Shown here in pieces: positions 59,365 to 64,000 of a DNA stretch of 64,000 nt. Made by a program: the position numbers and the translations under genes. The stretch's first letter is position 1. Every line of letters begins with the position of its first letter. Source of the DNA: Rhodobacter sp. (GTDB lineage: Bacteria > Pseudomonadota > Alphaproteobacteria > Rhodobacterales > Rhodobacteraceae); the NCBI GenBank assembly GCA_027489175.1, contig JAIYAE010000024.1:52585-116584 (forward strand). The letters run 5' to 3'. Below the pieces are notes generated by a model. That model made no database searches and was not told the origin of the DNA. It saw nothing but the letters and a program-made list of their open reading frames with translations.

Positions 59365-61311
59365 TTATGCCCTTGTCCGGACCGGGGTGATCCCGGTGAC
59401 CGGGTCGCGCAGGGGCAGTTCGTTCAGCATGGTTTCGATTCGGCCACGCTGGCTGGAGGGATAAGCCTCAAGCGCGGGCATCCCGTCCGACAGCGCACGC
59501 AGCAGGATGTCGCGGGCGATGGGGGCGGCGGCGGTGGACCCGCCCCCGCCATGTTCCACCACCACCGAAATCGCATAGCGCGGCGCGTCATAGGGGGCGT
59601 AGCCGACGTAAAGCGCATGGTCGCGGCGGTTCCACGGCAGATCATCGTTCGAGATCACGCCGGATTCGCGTTCGGCCGCAGAGATGTTGCGGACCTGGCT
59701 GGTGCCGGTCTTGCCCGCCATCACCAGTGTCGGATCGACGATGCGGCTGGATTTCGCGGTGCCGCGTTCGCCGTTCACCACCTCATACATGCCCTGTTGC
59801 ACAGCGGCGAGGTGTTCCGGCGTAAGGCCAAGGGGCGGGGCTTCGGGCACGGGCAGGGCCTGGTCGTTCACCATCCGCACCAGCCGGGGCGACACGGCGC
59901 GGCCGCTGGCGATCCGCGCGGTCATCACCGCCAGTTGCAGGGGCGAGGTCAGGACATAGCCCTGCCCGATCGAGGCGTTGATCGTGTCGCCAATGCGCCA
60001 GTCTTGCTTGTGACGCTCCATCTTCCAGGCCTTGTCGGGCATGATCCCTTCGGTCACCGCACTCATCGGCAGATCGAAGCGCTGGCCAAGGCCAAGGCGG
60101 CGGCCCATCTCGGCGATCTTGTCGATGCCGACCTTCTGGGCGATGTCGTAATAGTAGACGTCACAGCTTTCGCTGAGCGAGCGTTGCAGGCTGACGGTGC
60201 CGTGGCCGGCGCGTTTCCAGCAGTGGAACCTGCGCCCGCCGAATTCGATGAACCCCGGGCAGCTGACGCGGGTGTCGGCGGTGATGACGCCTGCCTCTAG
60301 CGCCGCAAGGGCGGTGACCATCTTGAAGGTCGATCCGGGCGGATAGGCGCCGGAGACGGTCTTGTTGGCCAGGGGGCGGTGGTCGTCCTCCATCAGGAGG
60401 TTGTAATCGGTGTGGCTGATGCCGCGGACGAAAAGGTTCGGGTCAAAGGACGGGGACGAGGCGATGCAGATCACGTCGCCGTTCGTCACGTCCATCACGA
60501 CAGCGGCGGCGCTTTCCTCACCCAGGCGGGCCTGGGCGAAGTTCTGCACCTCGGCGTCGATGGTCAGGCGGATATCAAGGCCTGGGTCACCTTCCTGACG
60601 CTCCAGCTCACGCATAACCCGCCCGGCGGAGTTCACCTCGATCCGCTTGGTGCCGGCGCGGCCCCGCAGGGTGTCTTCCATCCAGCGTTCGACGCCGATC
60701 TTGCCGATCTGGAACTTGGGGATCTTCAGCAGGGGATCGGGCGTTTCCAGGCCTTCCAGGTCTTTCTCGCTGACCGGGCCGACGTAGCCCACGACATGCG
60801 CGAAATCGGTGTCGAGGGGGTAGCGCCGCGAAAGGCCCACCTCAGGCACGACGCCCGGCAGGGCGGGGGCGTTGAGGGCGACCTTGGAGAAATCCTCCCA
60901 GGTCAGGCGTTCGGCCACGGTGACGGGCACGAAGGCGCGCAGGGCCTTGACCTCTTCGATGGTGCGTTCCAGTTCCTCGGGCGTGATCGGGATGATCCCG
61001 GCCAGACGGCGCAGCACCAGATCGACATCGCCCGCCGCCTCACGCGTGATGACGACGCGGTAGTTCTGTTCGTTCCCGGCGATGACCTTGCCGTTGCGGT
61101 CCTGGATCAGGCCGCGTTCGGGCGGGATCAGGCGGATATTGATGCGGTTCTCTTCGGCGAGAAGCTTGAATTCATCGGCCTGATCGACCTGCAGATAGCG
61201 CATCCGCACGCCAAGCACGGCCACCATCGCCGCCATGCCGCCGCCCAGCATCAGGGTGCGGCGGGTCAGGCTGCGGGCCACGTCTTCGGTTTCGCGTGCG
61301 CTGCGTCTCAC
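59365..61311 (-). CDS. mrdA: Penicillin-binding protein 2 (elongation transpeptidase)
   Basis: The product is 648 aa with one N-terminal anchor (about 18-40). It cross-links peptidoglycan during side-wall growth. The transpeptidase motifs are S327-T-F-K330 (nucleophile Ser), SCD in SESCDVYYYD, and K534-T-G536. A PBP dimerisation domain precedes them (EENRINIRLIPPERGLIQDRNG). The coding end overlaps the mreD start region by 4 bp. Partner RodA follows directly, as in most rod-shaped proteobacteria. Confidence 0.95.
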   Translation of the reverse strand: MRRSARETEDVARSLTRRTLMLGGGMAAMVAVLGVRMRYLQVDQADEFKLLAEENRINIRLIPPERGLIQDRNGKVIAGNEQNYRVVITREAAGDVDLVLRRLAGIIPITPEELERTIEEVKALRAFVPVTVAERLTWEDFSKVALNAPALPGVVPEVGLSRRYPLDTDFAHVVGYVGPVSEKDLEGLETPDPLLKIPKFQIGKIGVERWMEDTLRGRAGTKRIEVNSAGRVMRELERQEGDPGLDIRLTIDAEVQNFAQARLGEESAAAVVMDVTNGDVICIASSPSFDPNLFVRGISHTDYNLLMEDDHRPLANKTVSGAYPPGSTFKMVTALAALEAGVITADTRVSCPGFIEFGGRRFHCWKRAGHGTVSLQRSLSESCDVYYYDIAQKVGIDKIAEMGRRLGLGQRFDLPMSAVTEGIMPDKAWKMERHKQDWRIGDTINASIGQGYVLTSPLQLAVMTARIASGRAVSPRLVRMVNDQALPVPEAPPLGLTPEHLAAVQQGMYEVVNGERGTAKSSRIVDPTLVMAGKTGTSQVRNISAAERESGVISNDDLPWNRRDHALYVGYAPYDAPRYAISVVVEHGGGGSTAAAPIARDILLRALSDGMPALEAYPSSQRGRIETMLNELPLRDPVTGITPVRTRA

Positions 61312-61862
61312 AGCCGCCTCCCGAAATCATCCACTTCGCCCATGGCGGGCTTGCGCAGGTCAAGGACCATCCGCGACAGGGCCACCACCAAGGGATACAG
61401 CGCAATCGACCACAGATATTGCACGATGGCAAAGCCGAAGGCCGGCTGCGGCACGAAAGCCACCGCCAGCGCCAGCCGGTAGGCCAGCACCATGCCCAGC
61501 ATCACGCCCGCCACCAGCATCCATTCCACGACGAAGTTCAGCTCACGCGTCAGGGCGACACGGCTGCGCAGAAACTCGGTCGCCAGGATGACGATGGCGG
61601 TCCAGAGGCCGGGCGGGCGCATCAGGATCAGATCCTCGGCCAGCATCACCAGAAGGATCATCGGCATCGGCAGGAATTCCGGCCGCCGCACCACCCAGGC
61701 AAGGATCAGGCACAACAGCAGGTCCGGCCCCGGAAGGCTGCCCGGCGCGTGGCCCAACGGTAGCAAACGGAAAAACAGCAGCAAAAGCGCGAGCGCCACG
61801 AACAGCGCGCGAAAGACCCAATGCGCCTGACGCCAGAAATCACCCATCTCCGGCCCCCGCAT
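61308..61862 (-). CDS. mreD: Rod-shape-determining protein MreD
   Basis: The product is about 184 aa with five membrane segments. It links MreC to the cytoplasmic MreB filament and helps hold the Rod complex. Recognised by position and by the MreD pattern (LPGPDLLLCLILAWVVRRP, FLRSRVALTRELNFVVEW). ATG 61862 has AAGG 5 bp upstream and overlaps the end of mreC by 23 bp; ATG 61847 is the shorter alternative, but its GGAG touches the codon directly. Confidence 0.85.
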   Translation of the reverse strand: MRGPEMGDFWRQAHWVFRALFVALALLLLFFRLLPLGHAPGSLPGPDLLLCLILAWVVRRPEFLPMPMILLVMLAEDLILMRPPGLWTAIVILATEFLRSRVALTRELNFVVEWMLVAGVMLGMVLAYRLALAVAFVPQPAFGFAIVQYLWSIALYPLVVALSRMVLDLRKPAMGEVDDFGRRL

Positions 61863-62841
61863 CCGCGCCTTCGGCAAGGCCCGATCCTGCCGCCTCGACA
61901 TCGCCGCCTTCGGTTTCCGCAGGCTGCGCGCCCGCCGCCGATTCCAGCGCCGCGGCAGAGGTGTCAGGCAAGGGCAGCAGCACGGGCGGGGCCACCAGAT
62001 TGCCGGGGTCGGTGATCGGCTCCAGCTCGTGGCTGCGCAGGACGCGCAGGAATTCCAGCCGCTGATAGTCCGCCGCCAAGACCACGCGCAGCCGCTTATC
62101 GGTGCCCAGCGCCACCTGACCCACCAGCAGCCCTGCCGGGAACACCCCGCCATCGCCCGAGGTGACCACGCGGTCACCGGGGCGGACCTCATCGGTATCC
62201 TCGATGAATTCCAACGGCGGCAGGGGGGAGTTGTCGCCCGACAGAAGCGCCTTTTGCCCCGAAGGCTGAATCGTCACCGGGATCCGGCTGTTCGAATCGG
62301 TGACAAGGATCACCCGCGCCGTCCGTTCACCCACGCCCGAGATCCGGCCCACCAGACCGATGCCGTCCATCGTGGCCCAGCCGTCGCGGATGCCGTCCCG
62401 TTCGCCCACATTCAGAAGAACCGACTGGCGGAACGGGCTGCCGCTATCGGCCATCACCACGCCGGTGACATGGGTGAACTTCGGGTCAAGCCGGACGTTG
62501 TTCAGGTCCAGAAGGCGCGCGTTCTTCTGTTCCAGCTGCAGGGCGGCCTCTTTCCAGGCCTTCATCTGCTGCAACTCGCGCTTCAGTTCCTGGTTCTGTT
62601 CGTAGATGCGGGTGTAGGACTGAAAGTCATCCACCATGCCCGCTACCATCGTGACCGGGCGCATCGCCCAATCAAGGTTTGGCACCACGGCGTCGATCAG
62701 CCCGGCGCGAAACCGTTCCACGCGGGGGCTGTCGATCCGCCAGAGGAGGAACAGGCCAAGCAAAAGCAGGACCGCGATTCCGACCAGCAATCGGCGCAGC
62801 GGGCGCGAGAACTCTTCCGGTCCTATGCGGGTCTTCGCCAA
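61840..62841 (-). CDS. mreC: Rod-shape-determining protein MreC
   Basis: The product is 333 aa. A single N-terminal anchor (about 17-35) is followed by a coiled coil (about 75-110, YEQNQELKRELQQMKAWKEA) and the beta-sheet MreC domain (VTGVVMADSGSPFRQSVLLNVGERDGI, VRPGDRVVTSGDGGVFPAGLLVG). It forms the periplasmic scaffold that activates PBP2. An acidic, Ala/Gly-rich tail of about 50 residues (ETEGGDVEAAGSGLAEGADA) extends beyond the core and is probably disordered. Confidence 0.93.
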   Translation of the reverse strand: MAKTRIGPEEFSRPLRRLLVGIAVLLLLGLFLLWRIDSPRVERFRAGLIDAVVPNLDWAMRPVTMVAGMVDDFQSYTRIYEQNQELKRELQQMKAWKEAALQLEQKNARLLDLNNVRLDPKFTHVTGVVMADSGSPFRQSVLLNVGERDGIRDGWATMDGIGLVGRISGVGERTARVILVTDSNSRIPVTIQPSGQKALLSGDNSPLPPLEFIEDTDEVRPGDRVVTSGDGGVFPAGLLVGQVALGTDKRLRVVLAADYQRLEFLRVLRSHELEPITDPGNLVAPPVLLPLPDTSAAALESAAGAQPAETEGGDVEAAGSGLAEGADAGAGDG

Positions 62842-62894
62842 AGCCTAGCCTTTCCCGACGGCGCGCAAAGCGCGAGCCTGAGGTATCCTGTGAT

Positions 62895-64000
<1,106 letters not shown>

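Overview
The window is high-GC, gene-dense bacterial chromosome of the kind found in the alphaproteobacterial family Rhodobacteraceae. The gene families point there: class I lysyl-tRNA synthetase, two adjacent Kdo transferases, an mreBCD-mrdA-rodA cluster followed by a DUF1345 gene, and many short, overlapping operons with ATGA/GTGA junctions. No rRNA, tRNA, CRISPR array, insertion sequence or prophage was recognised. The genus is an inference and is not proven by the sequence.

Layout. 1-1791: end of a small redox/copper cluster (an Ig-like protein, a Sco-type copper protein, a cytochrome c fused to a larger periplasmic domain). 2153-6141: a betaine/choline-type ABC importer with a double-length permease and an attenuator after the binding-protein gene. 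6211-10911: an envelope-glycan operon (GNAT, polysaccharide deacetylase, two tandem GT30 Kdo transferases). 11047-15701: ettA, a secreted orphan, nadD and a PBP4-type carboxypeptidase. 15690-17655: an SbtA-type bicarbonate permease divergent from a LysR regulator. 17790-19576: an AT-richer two-gene island, a DUF262 ParB-like protein coupled to a HEPN RNase-like protein, which is the best candidate for a defence system. 19635-27242: TerB-like protein, lysyl-tRNA synthetase, DUF4864, a large beta-helix protein, a HugZ-like protein and a SulP transporter. 27511-33254: acetate module (acs, adk, an MHS-type transporter with a large extracytoplasmic insert and a structured leader, a small membrane protein, an orphan receiver).

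33308-42519 is housekeeping and mixed (truA, YcjX/YcjF pair, DUF2332, pth, FkbM methyltransferase, flavin oxidoreductase divergent from its probable TetR regulator, rplY, an MFS exporter). 42507-45948 (minus) is a TetR, AruH-like aminotransferase, AruI-like ThDP decarboxylase operon, fitting the arginine transaminase route. 46046-48691: CDF metal exporter, SH3 protein, D-2-hydroxyacid dehydrogenase. 48847-50018 holds three tandem paralogues of a tiny secreted, membrane-anchored protein with an almost invariant mature sequence; this is the second most intriguing locus. 50084-55374 (minus) is a glutamine-synthetase-like / aldehyde dehydrogenase / Fe-alcohol dehydrogenase / FAD oxidoreductase operon, probably for gamma-glutamylated amine or amino-alcohol breakdown, interrupted by a REP-like double palindrome. 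55564-57465: EamA transporter and GhrA-like reductase. 57597-63949 (minus) is the cell-elongation operon mreB-mreC-mreD-mrdA-rodA-DUF1345.
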